64,000 nt of DNA from Pseudomonas putida (GTDB lineage Bacteria; Pseudomonadota; Gammaproteobacteria; Pseudomonadales; Pseudomonadaceae): contig NZ_CP018846.1 in the NCBI RefSeq assembly GCF_002025705.1, forward strand, positions 2,037,501 through 2,101,500, given 5' to 3'. The notes beneath the pieces are model-generated. The model was not told the DNA's origin. It did no database searches and saw only the letters and a program-made list of their open reading frames with translations. Numbering within the stretch: the stretch's first letter is position 1; each line of letters opens with the position of its first letter. The position numbers and the translations under genes are program-made. This document shows, piece by piece, positions 1-8,845 of this stretch.

Positions 1-526
1 TCCAGAACTTCTTATACACCACCAGGCCTGTGACCAGCGACGCCAGCATCGGCAGCCCGAGCAGCGAAACCATGTACCAGCCCCAGCTGAAGCCGTTGGT
101 GAAAGGCACCAGCCACCAGCCATGCAATGCACGGGTGAAGGCTTCGAAGTTGAAGTCCGGCATCTTGCCCTGAATGGCCCCGGTATACGGGTTGACGTAG
201 AGCATCGGGCTGGAACCATCGGCGTAGGTGACCCGCGCCGTGAGCGCGAAGTGCGTGCCGTCTGGCTGGCTGAGCGAGTTGACTGCCATGTCTGGCTCGG
301 CCTTGTGCATGGCATCGAGCACTTGCTGGAAGCTCAGGCGTTGGGCGCCGTCGTCGGGCTTGCTGGCACGCACGTCGGGGTTGGCCAGCCAGACGATCTC
401 CTGGCTGACCACGGCCAGCATGCCGGTGAAGCAGACGATCAGCACGAAGAACCAGATTGGCAGGGCGAGCCAGCTGTGGACCAGGAACCACAGCTTGGAC
501 TTGGATTTTTTCGGTGATTTAGCCAT
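1..526 (-). CDS. PepSY-domain inner-membrane protein, 3' end cut off by window edge
   Basis: About 175 N-terminal residues are present and the rest runs off the left edge. A lysine-rich start (MAKSPKKSK) is followed by a long hydrophobic segment at about residues 12-36, then a periplasmic-looking region with 'SPMLYVNPYTG', typical of PepSY-associated TM proteins of the PiuB type. Such proteins often sit beside TonB-dependent siderophore receptors and are thought to take part in ferric-siderophore reduction. It lies downstream of pvdA on the same strand, which fits an iron-uptake role, but a hairpin at 656-678 separates them. Family call fairly sure; function inferred. Confidence 0.75.
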   Translation of the reverse strand, partial: MAKSPKKSKSKLWFLVHSWLALPIWFFVLIVCFTGMLAVVSQEIVWLANPDVRASKPDDGAQRLSFQQVLDAMHKAEPDMAVNSLSQPDGTHFALTARVTYADGSSPMLYVNPYTGAIQGKMPDFNFEAFTRALHGWWLVPFTNGFSWGWYMVSLLGLPMLASLVTGLVVYKKFW

Positions 527-655
527 CGGTCAGTCTTCTGAAAAAAGGGGGCGAGCACAGGCCCAACCAAAGAGGGCTGTTCTTCAAAGGACGAATGAGA
601 ATGAAAATCCTGCCGGATTAAGTGCAAGCAAATGTTTCGGCGGGTACAAACGCTG

Positions 656-678
656 ACAGGGCGCTCGTGGCGCCCTGT
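656..678 (-). terminator. hairpin terminator after pvdA
   Basis: A perfect 9-bp inverted repeat (ACAGGGCGC / GCGCCCTGT) with a 5-base loop lies 21 bases after the pvdA stop. There is no long U-run, so efficiency is uncertain. Confidence 0.5.
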
Positions 679-698
679 CGGTGGGGGAGCAGCGTGAA

Positions 699-2033
699 TC
701 AGGCGCTGGTCAGGGCCACGGCGGGCTGAGCCTTGCCATGCTGGCGTGCCAGGTCGTGGTACAGCGCCTGGCCGATTTCGGCGGCACGCGAGGGCAGGAC
801 CGAAAGCAAGGTGTCGCTGAGGCCGTGGCTGTTCTCGCAGAACCCTTGCAGATAGACCGAAGCCTGCAGGTCGGGGCTTGCCAGTACCCGGTAGTTGCGG
901 TCGACGCTGAAGTCTTCCACATAGTTCGCCAGCGGGGCGAGCAGGTCGCGGTGCGAGCGGCGCTCGTAGCCGGTGGCAAGAATCACGGCGTCGTAGCGGT
1001 GGGTCTGCTGCTGGCCGGTGGCCAGGTCGCGCAGGGTCAGTTCGATGCCGTCGCGGGTGGCCACCACGGCCTCCACCTGGCGGCGGCACAGCACGTTGTG
1101 GCGGAACTGATGCGCCACCTTCTGCCGGTAGAGGATGCCGTAGATGCGCTCGATCAGGTCGAGGTCGACCACCGAATAGTTGGTGTTGTGGTACTCGCCG
1201 AGCAACTTGGCACGCTGGTCGGCTGGCTCGTTGTAGACCAGGTCGGTGTAGTCCGGGGAGAAAATCTCGTTGACGAACGGGCTGTCATCGGCCGGCTTGA
1301 GGGCGGAGCCGCGCAGCACCATGTCGACCTTGACCGACGGGTAGCTGTCGTTGAGGTCGATGAACGCCTCGGCGGCGCTCTGGCCCGAGCCGATCACGGC
1401 GATGCGCATTGGTTTGCCGGCCGTGCACGGCAGCTTGTTCAGGCTGCTCAGGTACTGGGAATGGTGGAAGACCCGAGGATCGTCCTTGAACGCACCGAAT
1501 TTTTCGGGGATTTTCGGTGTGCCGCCGCTGCCGACCACCACCGAGCGCGTACGCCGGCTGAACTCCCGGCCTTGCCCATCACGCGAGACCAGGCGCAGGT
1601 GCTCGACGCGCCCGGCTTTCACTTCCGGCTCGATGCGCAGCACTTCTTCGCCATACACGGCCTGGGTGGCGAAATGCTCGGCTGCCCAGCGCAGGTAGTC
1701 GTTGTACTCCAGGCGGCAGGGGTAGAAGGTGCCGAGGTTGATGAAGTCGGCCAGGCGCTGCTTCTGGTGCAGGTAGTTGACGAAGCTGTAGGGGCTGGTC
1801 GGGTTGCGCAGCGAGACCAGGTCCTTGAGGAACGAGATCTGCAGTTCGCTCTGGGTGGCCAGGGTTTCGCCGTGCCAGCGGTATTCCTTCTGCTTGTCGA
1901 TGAACAGCGCATCGAGGGCGTGGCCCTGGCTTTGGGCAAGTTCTTCCAGGGCGATGGCCAGGGCCAGGTTGGACGGGCCGAAGCCCACGCCGATCAGGTC
2001 CTTGATTGTTTCCGGGTGTGCAGACTGGCTCAT
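699..2033 (-). CDS. pvdA: L-ornithine N5-monooxygenase (pyoverdine biosynthesis)
   Basis: Flavin-dependent N-hydroxylating monooxygenase that makes N5-hydroxyornithine, the precursor of the hydroxamate ligands of pyoverdine, using FAD, NADPH and O2 in the cytoplasm. The 444-residue protein has the FAD motif GVGFGPSN near residues 15-22, an NADPH-binding stretch 'IAVIGSGQSAAE' mid-protein and the C-terminal 'LATGYERR' motif. Its length matches the P. aeruginosa enzyme. I chose the ATG giving MSQSAHPETIKDLIGVG over upstream ATGs at 2099 and 2069, because homologues begin just before DLIGVGFGP. A consensus PvdS box 75 bases upstream indicates iron-starvation control. Confidence 0.95.
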   Translation of the reverse strand: MSQSAHPETIKDLIGVGFGPSNLALAIALEELAQSQGHALDALFIDKQKEYRWHGETLATQSELQISFLKDLVSLRNPTSPYSFVNYLHQKQRLADFINLGTFYPCRLEYNDYLRWAAEHFATQAVYGEEVLRIEPEVKAGRVEHLRLVSRDGQGREFSRRTRSVVVGSGGTPKIPEKFGAFKDDPRVFHHSQYLSSLNKLPCTAGKPMRIAVIGSGQSAAEAFIDLNDSYPSVKVDMVLRGSALKPADDSPFVNEIFSPDYTDLVYNEPADQRAKLLGEYHNTNYSVVDLDLIERIYGILYRQKVAHQFRHNVLCRRQVEAVVATRDGIELTLRDLATGQQQTHRYDAVILATGYERRSHRDLLAPLANYVEDFSVDRNYRVLASPDLQASVYLQGFCENSHGLSDTLLSVLPSRAAEIGQALYHDLARQHGKAQPAVALTSA

Positions 2034-2107
2034 GGCTGCGATTCCATAATGGGGCGAATGTGGGCGCATGCCGGGGCTCCGGCGCCTGCGCTTGTACATT
2101 GGGTGGA

Positions 2108-2131
2108 ACGAGCCAGCTGAAGGGGAATTTA
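2108..2131 (-). promoter_or_regulatory. PvdS-type iron-starvation box upstream of pvdA
   Basis: On the minus strand the sequence reads TAAAT, 16 bases, then CGT. This matches the published consensus for promoters recognised by the extracytoplasmic sigma factor PvdS in fluorescent pseudomonads (TAAAT-N16/17-CGT). The CGT end lies 74 bases before the pvdA ATG. Confidence 0.85.
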
Positions 2132-2233
2132 CTGCCGGGGAGGGTGCCTGCGGCCGAGCGGGCCTAAAGGTCTGGGCCTGCCGGCCGATACGCAGGTCAA
2201 CTCAAGGACCCATCGCAACGCAGGGAGAAAAAC

Positions 2234-2671
2234 ATGGTTGGTATAGCATCAGTCAGCATCAGCAACGCTTCGACCCAGGCGGCCAGCACCCTTCAGGCCG
2301 GCGACAGTGACAAGACCGAGGGCGGCAGCTCGACGCTGCAGGTCGACACGTCGAAAGTGCGCGGCGACGGGCAGGCTCAGGCGGCGGGTGGCGCTCAGGG
2401 CAGCAGCGAAAGTGATGAGCCGGCGCACATCAAGCAGCTGCGCGAGATGATCAAGAACCTGCAGAAGCAGATGGCGGAAGAACAAAGGCAGCTGGCCAGC
2501 CTGATGGCGCAGAAGGGCGATGACACCACCAAGCTGGCGGCAATCACTGCCAAGCAGGCCAGCATCGCCACCCTCAGCGGGCAGATCATCACGGCAACCG
2601 GGCAGTTGCTCGAAGCGCTGCAGGAGACCGGTGGCAGCAGTGCCGGCGGGGTGGTAAACACCCAGGCCTGA
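2234..2671 (+). CDS. FlxA-like coiled-coil protein
   Basis: A 145-residue Ala/Gln/Ser-rich protein. The first 60 residues are low-complexity and probably disordered. Residues about 62-130 form a heptad-like helix ('IKQLREMIKNLQKQMAEEQRQLASLMAQK'-type pattern), followed by a short disordered tail. This layout matches the FlxA-like family, whose function is unknown in pseudomonads. It is divergent from pvdA and may share the roughly 200-base regulatory gap. A good ribosome site (CAGGGAGAAA) precedes the ATG. No signal peptide was seen. Confidence 0.7.
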   Translation: MVGIASVSISNASTQAASTLQAGDSDKTEGGSSTLQVDTSKVRGDGQAQAAGGAQGSSESDEPAHIKQLREMIKNLQKQMAEEQRQLASLMAQKGDDTTKLAAITAKQASIATLSGQIITATGQLLEALQETGGSSAGGVVNTQA

Positions 2672-2776
2672 AGCCTGCCGCACCGGCCTGCGGGGCATGG
2701 CACCGGCGTGGCCGGCGCTCGCGGGCAAGTCGGGGCGCCGAACCGCCGCCCCCACAGGTAATCTGCAGGCTTCAGG

Positions 2777-3715
2777 TTACTCCGAAGCCAGGCGCCCCTT
2801 GCTGTGCTTGTCCGCCTTGTACTGCATGGCCACTGCCGGTGCCGGCTTGGTCGCACCGGTTTCCAGCCACTGGCGCATGCGGGTGGCGTCGGCGAAGTGG
2901 GTGTACTTGCCGAAGGCATCGAGGATCACCATGGCCACCGGTCGGTTGTCCATCTTGGTCAGCAGCACCAAGCAGTGGCCGGCCTCGTTGGTGAAACCGG
3001 TCTTGGTCAGGCTGATGTCCCAGTTGCTCTTGTTCACCAGGTGGTCGGTGTTACGGAAGCCCAGGGTGTAGTTAGGCTTGCGGAAGGCCACGGTCTTCTC
3101 GCGGGTGGTCGACAGCTCGCTCAGCATCGGGTACTTGCGCGATGCCATCAGCAACTTGGCGAGGTCGTGGGCGGTGGAGACGTTCTGCGTCGACAGGCCG
3201 GTCGGCTCGACATAGCGGGTGTGCGCCATGCCCAGGCTGCGGGCCTTGGCGTTCATCGCCTTGATGAAAGCCGGGTAGCCGCCCGGGTAATGGTTGGCCA
3301 GGGTGGTGGCAGCGCGGTTTTCCGACGACATCAGGGTAATCAGCAGGGTTTCCCGGCGGTTCAGCTCACTCCCCAGGCGCACGCGCGAGTACACCCCTTT
3401 CATGTCCGGGTTGTTGGCGATGGTCATGGTGAGCATCTCATCCATGGGCAGCTTGGCATCCAGCACCACCATCGCTGTCATCAGCTTGGTCACCGAGGCG
3501 ATGGGCACCACGCGGTCGGCGCGGCTCGAATACAGTTCCTGGTTGGTATTCAGGTCGATCAGCAGGGCGCTGCCAGACGCGAGGTGCAGCTTGGACGGGT
3601 CGCGTTGGACCTGGGCCGGGGGTTGCGCAGCAGCGGTCGACGGAAGGGTCGCAGTACCTGTGAGCAACAGCAGCAGGCTGAGGATGGACAGGGATGTTTT
3701 CACGTTGAGGCTCAC
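2777..3715 (-). CDS. pbpG: D-alanyl-D-alanine endopeptidase (PBP7 type)
   Basis: Periplasmic serine DD-endopeptidase that cleaves cross-links in peptidoglycan. The 312-residue protein has a signal peptide (hydrophobic residues about 8-28, Ala-rich cleavage region). It carries the three penicillin-binding motifs in order: SVTK (SxxK nucleophile), SEN (SxN) and KTG in '[13 protein letters not shown]'. Size and motif spacing fit PbpG. The start is the ATG preceded by the hydrophobic leader. The C-terminus is basic (HSKGRLASE). Confidence 0.9.
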   Translation of the reverse strand: MSLNVKTSLSILSLLLLLTGTATLPSTAAAQPPAQVQRDPSKLHLASGSALLIDLNTNQELYSSRADRVVPIASVTKLMTAMVVLDAKLPMDEMLTMTIANNPDMKGVYSRVRLGSELNRRETLLITLMSSENRAATTLANHYPGGYPAFIKAMNAKARSLGMAHTRYVEPTGLSTQNVSTAHDLAKLLMASRKYPMLSELSTTREKTVAFRKPNYTLGFRNTDHLVNKSNWDISLTKTGFTNEAGHCLVLLTKMDNRPVAMVILDAFGKYTHFADATRMRQWLETGATKPAPAVAMQYKADKHSKGRLASE

Positions 3716-3889
3716 TAAAAGTTGGTATGTCGTTGGCTGTGCAAGGGTTTTCCCCCAAAAAACCGATGCATTCTGGAGTATGGCTGAACGCCTGTCGATT
3801 GCTCGTTGAGTCGGCTAACAGAAATGAAAAAAGCTTCATGCTGTATCGGTTTTTCTGTCTCCGTTCGTCGGTTCGCTCGGGCAAAAAAA

Positions 3890-3908
3890 GACCCGCCAGA
3901 GGCGGGTC
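3890..3908 (-). terminator. rho-independent terminator of the small gene at 3945-4127
   Basis: 8-bp stem GACCCGCC / GGCGGGTC with a 3-base loop. Seven A's lie on the plus strand just before it, so the minus-strand transcript ends in a U-run. This is a canonical terminator 36 bases after the minus-strand stop codon. Confidence 0.9.
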
Positions 3909-3944
3909 AGAAGAGGCGTAGGGAGCAACGCACAACAAATTCGG

Positions 3945-4127
3945 TCAAGCGATCAGGCAAGCGGCCTGAAGCTGTTCTGCCAAGGCCTGGGCCGAGGCAC
4001 GGGTGGCGAGCGGGCCGCTGACAGCCTCACCATTGCTTACCAGGTACCAGCAGGCCAGCAGGCCTTGCTCGCGCAGGGTGACGGGGACAGCAGTGCCGAC
4101 GACGGACATGATCTGGATAGTGGCCAT
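3945..4127 (-). CDS. small conserved-looking protein of unknown function
   Basis: 60 codons, no recognised domain. The sequence starts MATIQIMSVVGTAVPVTLRE and ends in an Ala/Gln-rich amphipathic helix (SAQALAEQLQAACLIA). Support for a real gene: a strong ribosome site (AGGAGG, 7 bases before the ATG), clean GC-rich codon use, and a canonical terminator directly downstream. Probably cytoplasmic. Role unknown. Confidence 0.7.
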   Translation of the reverse strand: MATIQIMSVVGTAVPVTLREQGLLACWYLVSNGEAVSGPLATRASAQALAEQLQAACLIA

Positions 4128-4221
4128 GGGGACCTCCTGTGAAACATGGCCCTACCTTACGCAGCAGCCGGTACGGTTTGAAATCAACTCGCTCAATAGT
4201 GCTCATCAGTTTTATCAACGG

Positions 4222-4563
4222 TCACCAGCGTGGCGGGCCGTAATACACCGGTGGCGGGCCGTAATAGGGGCGGTACGCCGGCGGCGGCGGTGCCGGCACG
4301 TAGTACGGTTGGTAGTAAACCGGCTGCGGCGGGGCCTGCACATACACGGGCGGTGGCCCATAGTAGGCTGGCTGGCGCTCGACATAGACGGTGCGGTCGC
4401 GGCCGCCATACACCGTCGCCCCGACCACGGCCCCGACCACGGCCGCGCCGAGCAGTGGGCCTGGGCCATACCAGCCATGCCCGCCGCCACCATGGGCAGA
4501 GGCTTGCCCGCTGATGGCCAAGGCACCGACCAGCAGGGCGATTCCGGGGAGATGACGGTTCAT
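4222..4563 (-). CDS. exported Pro/Tyr-rich low-complexity protein
   Basis: 113 residues from the ATG at 4563, which gives a classical signal peptide (MNRHLPGIALLVGALAISGQASA, cleavage after ASA). A His/Gly patch and a glycine-zipper-like stretch (LLGAAVVGAVVGATVYGG, about residues 38-55) follow. The second half consists of repeated PP-YY units such as 'YYGPPPVYV' and 'YYGPPPVYYGPP'. An in-frame ATG 15 bases upstream is possible, but the later one gives the better leader. Probably an envelope protein; function unknown. Confidence 0.7.
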   Translation of the reverse strand: MNRHLPGIALLVGALAISGQASAHGGGGHGWYGPGPLLGAAVVGAVVGATVYGGRDRTVYVERQPAYYGPPPVYVQAPPQPVYYQPYYVPAPPPPAYRPYYGPPPVYYGPPRW

Positions 4564-4724
4564 GAGACTTCCTCGCAAGATAACCCCGCGCTTGGGGCCT
4601 TATTACTATGACTCCGGTCTCTGTAAGCCGAGCACAGGGGAACGGTAAAGGTTGTGTAAGGGACGACCAGTGGTTGTGTCTGTTAGGCTGCACAAACGAT
4701 TCAGTTATGAAAAAGGAGCAGGTT

Positions 4725-5546
4725 ATGGCGACAACTCCCAGCAGAGACACGGTGCTGTGCATATCCCTGGCCGGGCGGCCTGGCACCTTTGGCGTGCGTT
4801 TTCATAATCACCTCTACCAGCAGCTGGGCCTTGACTATTACTACAAGGCCATGACCACCGACGACCTGCCGGCAGCAGTTGCAGGCATTCGCGCGCTGGG
4901 CATTCGCGGCTGTGGCGTGTCGATGCCGTACAAGGAGGCCTGCATGGCCTTGGTCGATGAAATCGACCCGTCGGCGGCGGCGATCAAGTCGGTAAACACC
5001 CTGGTCAACAGCGCAGGCCACCTGAAGGCCTACAACACCGATTACCTGGCCGTGCGGCAACTGCTTGAGGCGCACCAGGTCGACCCTGCCACGGCCTTTG
5101 CCTTGCGCGGCAGCGGTGGCATGGCCAAGGCCGTGGCCAGTGCCCTGCGCGATGCCGGGTTCCGCGAAGGCATCATCGTCGCCCGCAACGAGCAGGCCGG
5201 GCGGCAGCTGGCGGACGTTTGCGGGTATCGCTGGGTGGCCGAACTGGGCGACTTGTGCCCGCCGATGCTGGTGAATGTGACGCCAATCGGCATGGCCGGC
5301 GGGCCGGAGGCCGATGTGCTGGCCTTCAGCGAAAACGCCATCGCGGCGGCCGAGCGGGTATTTGATGTGGTGGCGATGCCGGCGCGCACGCCATTGATCC
5401 AGCGGGCAGAGGCGCTGGGCAAGCCGGTGATTACCGGGCTGGACGTGATCGCGTTGCAGGCATTGGAACAGTTCGTGCTGTACACCGGGGTGCGGCCCAG
5501 CCGTGAACAGGTTGAAGCGGCGGTAGCTTATGCGCGAAATGTCTGA
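4725..5546 (+). CDS. shikimate 5-dehydrogenase-like protein (AroE family)
   Basis: 273 residues of the AroE fold, which reduces 3-dehydroshikimate to shikimate with NADPH. Visible features are the substrate domain motif 'GCGVSMPYKEACM' with its Lys, 'SVNTLVN', 'AYNTDY', and the nucleotide-binding 'LRGSGGMAKAV' replacing the usual GAGGA. The pathway aroE is normally elsewhere in Pseudomonas, so this is probably the AroE-like paralogue, with activity on a related substrate possible. The start at 4725 has an AAGGAG site 6 bases upstream. An in-frame ATG at 4707 lacks one. Confidence 0.8.
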   Translation: MATTPSRDTVLCISLAGRPGTFGVRFHNHLYQQLGLDYYYKAMTTDDLPAAVAGIRALGIRGCGVSMPYKEACMALVDEIDPSAAAIKSVNTLVNSAGHLKAYNTDYLAVRQLLEAHQVDPATAFALRGSGGMAKAVASALRDAGFREGIIVARNEQAGRQLADVCGYRWVAELGDLCPPMLVNVTPIGMAGGPEADVLAFSENAIAAAERVFDVVAMPARTPLIQRAEALGKPVITGLDVIALQALEQFVLYTGVRPSREQVEAAVAYARNV

Positions 5547-5560
5547 TTAACCCGATCTCC

Positions 5561-5705
5561 TGTAGGAGCGGCCTTGCCGGGGCGCCGGACCGGTCGGATA
5601 GGGCTGCAAGGCAGCCCCAGCGATTTATGCATCAAGGCTGATGTCTTGGGGCTGCTTAGCAGCCCTATCCGACCGGTCCGGCGCCCCGGCAAGGCCGCTC
5701 CTACA
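5561..5705. repeat. BIME: two REP palindromes in inverted orientation, long arms
   Basis: About 60-base arms (TGTAGGAGCGGCCTTGCCGG... and its reverse complement) flank a short centre. The inner arm contains GGCGCCGGACCGGTCGGATAG, shared with the repeat at 50286-50422. It lies between convergent genes and can act as a bidirectional transcript end. Confidence 0.85.
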
Positions 5706-5721
5706 GTTCCCGCGCAGGTCT

Positions 5722-5964
5722 TCAGAAGGCTTTGTGCCCTTTGTCCAGCTGCTCGTCCACCAATGCCCGGCCATGGGCCAACGACACATGCTGAGCATTC
5801 TCAAGGTCCGAGAAGAACTTCATCGGCATGGCCATGCGCCTGCTGGTGTGCCCCTGGGGGTCGGTGATCAGGCAACCGGCGGCATAGGGCAGGGGGGAAT
5901 CGGGGTGGGGCATCACGCTGGCGGTGATGGTGTGGTCGCGGTATTCACAGTGAAGAGATTGCAT
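5722..5964 (-). CDS. hypothetical protein, 80 residues
   Basis: No family recognised. The protein reads MQSLHCEYRDHTITASVMPH and continues with a fairly hydrophilic sequence that includes 'GCLITDPQGHTSRRMAMPMKFFSDLENA'. The ATG at 5964 was preferred over the ATG at 6018, because the extra residues are low quality and GAGG/CAGGA sites precede 5964. It lies between a BIME and gloA on the same strand and has no signal peptide. Confidence 0.6.
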   Translation of the reverse strand: MQSLHCEYRDHTITASVMPHPDSPLPYAAGCLITDPQGHTSRRMAMPMKFFSDLENAQHVSLAHGRALVDEQLDKGHKAF

Positions 5965-6060
5965 CGTCCTGTACCTCGCTGTGGCATGTGAAGCGCTTAC
6001 CTTCATATACCACAGCAAGGGGCCAGGAGTTCCCGGCCCGACGAGCGCGAACTGCGGCTG

Positions 6061-6588
6061 TCAGCCCTTCAGTTCGGTTGGCTGGATCACTTCCACCCAG
6101 TAACCGTCCGGGTCCTTGACGAAGGCCAGGTGGTTCATGCGGCCGTCCTGCAGGCGCTTCTGGAATGGTACGTTCAGCTCTTCGAAGCGGGCGCAGGCAA
6201 CACGCACGTCCGGCACCGAAATGCAGATGTGGCCAAAGCCGCGCGGGTCGGTGTTGCCGTTGTGGTAGGCGAACTCGGCGTCGTTCTCGGTGCCGTGGTT
6301 GTGGGTCAGCTCCAGCACGCCCGGGATCGACTTCATCCACTGGTGGCGCGCGGCGTCGTCGGCAGGGATCTGCGCCGGGTCGACCAGGGCCAGGAAGTAC
6401 AGGCTGAAGGCAGCTTCAGGGAAGTCACGCTTGTCGACCAGGCGGAAGCCCAGCACGCGGGTGTAGAAGTCCAGCGACTTCTCGATGTCCTTGACCCGCA
6501 GCATGGTGTGGTTGAAGACGAACTGGGCGGTGGCAGCGTCTGGCTGCGCGGTGACGCCAGGCAGGGTTTGCAGATCGTGCAGGCTCAT
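6061..6588 (-). CDS. gloA: lactoylglutathione lyase (glyoxalase I)
   Basis: Isomerises the methylglyoxal-glutathione hemithioacetal to S-lactoylglutathione, the first step of methylglyoxal detoxification. The 175-residue single-chain VOC protein has 'NHTMLRVKD' with the first metal-site region, 'LELTHNHGTE' (Glu ligand), 'GFGHICISVPD' (His ligand) and 'DGYWVEVIQP' (final Glu ligand). The sequence agrees with the P. putida enzyme as I remember it. The start giving MSLHDLQTLPG was chosen over an upstream ATG whose extension is not conserved. Confidence 0.93.
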   Translation of the reverse strand: MSLHDLQTLPGVTAQPDAATAQFVFNHTMLRVKDIEKSLDFYTRVLGFRLVDKRDFPEAAFSLYFLALVDPAQIPADDAARHQWMKSIPGVLELTHNHGTENDAEFAYHNGNTDPRGFGHICISVPDVRVACARFEELNVPFQKRLQDGRMNHLAFVKDPDGYWVEVIQPTELKG

Positions 6589-6677
6589 GGGTACTCCAGA
6601 GACGGGGCCGGCATCAGGTGCCAGCGAAACAGACAGGAGGGCCATGATACGGCAGTGAAGCGTCTGCGCAAATGAAA

Positions 6678-6704
6678 GCGCCCTGCTCGGTGGGAGCAGG
6701 GCGC
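6678..6704 (-). terminator. hairpin downstream of the MvaT-family gene
   Basis: 11-bp perfect stem GCGCCCTGCTC / GAGCAGGGCGC with a 5-base loop, followed on the minus strand by TTTCATTT. It sits 113 bases after the stop of the silencer gene, before gloA. A second smaller palindrome (GCCCGCA / TGCGGGC) lies at 6716-6731. Confidence 0.55.
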
Positions 6705-6816
6705 CGGAATTAGAGGCCCGCATGTGCGGGCGCGTGATGGGGTCGCTAGTCCTTTAGCTGTCTCGATACTGCTGCAGCCCTTGTGAAAAAAGTGTGAAGT
6801 GGGCGTTGATGTTTCA

Positions 6817-7176
6817 TCAGCGCACCCAGCTTTCCACGGTAGCGGCCCCGTACTGTTCTTTCCATGCCTTGAGGCCGCGGTGGTTGCCGCCTTTGGTCTC
6901 GATCAGCTCGCCGCTGTGCGGGTTTTCGTAGACTTTCACCACGCGCGGGCGACGCTGCTGTTTCGGTGCACTGGCAGTGCCACGGGTTACCGCCTTCGGG
7001 TCGAGGATGGCGATGATATCGCGCAGACTTTTGTCATAGCTTTTCATCAGGCCGACTAGTTTCTGCTCGAATTCGATTTCGCGTTTGAGGCCGGCATCCT
7101 TTTTCAGCGCTTCCAGTTGTGCCATCTGTTCCTGGAGCGCTTTTTCGGCAGCACGAAACTCTGCAAGTCTGGACAC
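6817..7176 (-). CDS. turB: MvaT/TurB-type H-NS-family xenogeneic silencer
   Basis: 119 residues of the Pseudomonas MvaT family, nucleoid proteins that bind AT-rich DNA and silence acquired genes. The N-terminal coiled coil (SRLAEFRAAEKALQEQMAQL) drives oligomerisation. A basic linker (QQRRPRVVKV) is followed by the C-terminal DNA-binding part with 'KGGNHRGLKAWKEQYG'. The start is a GTG (V-SRLAEF) with AGGAGT 7 bases upstream; ATGs further upstream add unrelated residues. P. putida has TurA and TurB; I assign TurB from gene neighbourhood (near cobF and the CheR cluster), which is less sure than the family. Confidence 0.85.
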   Translation of the reverse strand: MSRLAEFRAAEKALQEQMAQLEALKKDAGLKREIEFEQKLVGLMKSYDKSLRDIIAILDPKAVTRGTASAPKQQRRPRVVKVYENPHSGELIETKGGNHRGLKAWKEQYGAATVESWVR

Positions 7177-7479
7177 TGTAATCACTCCTGTACGTCTTCC
7201 GTGGCAGGGCGTGACGAACATTGATAAGACTAAACGCCGGCCACGCGGGTGGGTAAAGCTGTTCGCTGACATCGAGTGTAGACACTTGCTTGAATTCGGT
7301 AAACCGCAAACTTTTTATAAGTAAGACGGGAACTTTCCAAGTTTTCCGGGCGGTAATTGATGCGTTTTTTCGGCCCGCCTGTCAGGGGCTCTAGACCATG
7401 GTCCAATGGCCCGGCCCAGAGCGTTTGAGCGATCATTTCAGATGATGGTCGGCGTATGTTCGGCCGCGACGCATTAGCG

Positions 7480-7495
7480 TGACGCAGGTGCGTCA
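7480..7495. promoter_or_regulatory. palindrome in the porin leader
   Basis: Perfect 7-bp inverted repeat TGACGCA-GG-TGCGTCA, 41-56 bases before the preferred porin start. It could be a regulator operator or a leader hairpin. The 359-base gap between the silencer gene and the porin holds no other gene that I can see. Confidence 0.35.
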
Positions 7496-7535
7496 TGATT
7501 TGTTTTTTTCGCCTTTCTTGTGGATGTTCCCTCGC

Positions 7536-8825
7536 ATGTTTTCCCCCCTTCCTCTCGCCCCCGGGCGTCGTGTTGCCGGCTTGTTCCTGTTGTGTACCGG
7601 CGCGCATGCCCAGGCCGCCGGTTTTCTTGAAGACACTAGTGCCAAGGTCGAAGCACGCAATGTCTACTTCAACCGGGATTTTCGTGACGGCCACAGCAGT
7701 TCCAGCCAGGGTGCGTCAAAACGTGAAGAGTGGGCGCAAGGCTTCATTCTCAATGTGCAGTCGGTTTATACCCAGGGCCCGGTCGGCTTCGGTGTGGATG
7801 CACTGGGCATGTTCGGTTTGAAGCTCGACTCCAGCCCGTCCGACAGTAACAGTGGTTTGCTGCCTTCTTCCGGGCACGACCCACGTCACTCTGCCGACCA
7901 ATACGCGAAGATGGGCCTGGCGGCGAAGGTCAAGGTGTCCAACACGGTACTGAAGTACGGCTCGATGATGCCGGATGTACCGTTGTTGAAATACAACGAT
8001 GGTCGCCTGTTGCCGACCATGTTCCACGGCGCAATGCTGACCTCCGAAGAAGTACGCGACCTGAAGTTCACCCTGGCTCGCTTGAACAAGTACACCGCGC
8101 GAGATTCCACTGATCGCCAGGACATTCGTGTGCATTGCAAGAACAAGCGCTATGCCTGCGATATCGAAGCCGATCACTTCGACCTGGCTGGCCTGGACTA
8201 CCGTTTCAACGACCGGATCAGTGCCCAGTATCAGGTCGCCAAACTGGAAAACATCTACCGCCAGCATTTCCTTGGCCTGGTCGCCAGCCAGCCGCTCGCG
8301 GTCGGTAGCCTGTCGGCAGACCTGCGCCTGATCAAGAGCGATGACATCGGCAACGCCCGCGCCGGAGAGATCGACCACCGTGCCTTCAGCGGCATGCTCG
8401 GCTACAGCCTGGGCGGGCACAAGATCAGCGCCGGCTGGCAGCGCATGTACGGCGAGAGCGCCATGCCGTACCTCGATGGCAGCAACCCGTACCTGGTCAA
8501 CTACGCCCAGGTCAACGACTTCGCCGCCGCCCAGGAACGCTCCTGGCAGTTGCGCTACGACTACGATTTCAAAGCCCTCGGCGTACCCGGCCTGAGCTTC
8601 TTTACCCGCTACATCAACGGTGACCACATCAAGGTCCCGGGCAGCAATGCCGAAGGCAAGGAATGGGAACGCGACACCGAACTCAAGTACCAGGTGCAAG
8701 GCGGGACCTTCAAGGATGTCAGCGTGCGCCTGCGCAACTCCACCTACCGCAGCAACTATGAGAAGTGGGCGCGTGACATGGACGAGACCCGGGTCATCGT
8801 CAGCTATAACTTCTCTATTCTCTAG
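7536..8825 (+). CDS. OprD-family outer-membrane porin
   Basis: Substrate-specific 18-strand channel of the OprD family, which takes up small carboxylates or amino acids. The 429-residue protein has a signal peptide (FSPLPLAPGRRVAGLFLLCTG, cleavage near AQA-AGF). Family signatures follow: 'FLEDTSAKVEARNVYFNRDFRDG', 'EEWAQGFILN', 'VKVSNTVLKYGSMMPDVP', and the terminal aromatic strand 'ETRVIVSYNFSIL'. Starts at 7524 or a GTG at 7479 are possible; none has a strong ribosome site. Substrate not inferable. cobF follows after 20 bases on the same strand. Confidence 0.85.
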   Translation: MFSPLPLAPGRRVAGLFLLCTGAHAQAAGFLEDTSAKVEARNVYFNRDFRDGHSSSSQGASKREEWAQGFILNVQSVYTQGPVGFGVDALGMFGLKLDSSPSDSNSGLLPSSGHDPRHSADQYAKMGLAAKVKVSNTVLKYGSMMPDVPLLKYNDGRLLPTMFHGAMLTSEEVRDLKFTLARLNKYTARDSTDRQDIRVHCKNKRYACDIEADHFDLAGLDYRFNDRISAQYQVAKLENIYRQHFLGLVASQPLAVGSLSADLRLIKSDDIGNARAGEIDHRAFSGMLGYSLGGHKISAGWQRMYGESAMPYLDGSNPYLVNYAQVNDFAAAQERSWQLRYDYDFKALGVPGLSFFTRYINGDHIKVPGSNAEGKEWERDTELKYQVQGGTFKDVSVRLRNSTYRSNYEKWARDMDETRVIVSYNFSIL

Positions 8826-8845
8826 GTCACAGGCCGGGCGGTGCC

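Noticed and set aside
594..610. Possible Fur box (AATGAGAATGAAAATCC) before the PepSY gene
   Set aside because: Only three loose repeats of the NATWAT pattern; too weak to annotate, although the gene's likely iron role makes it plausible.
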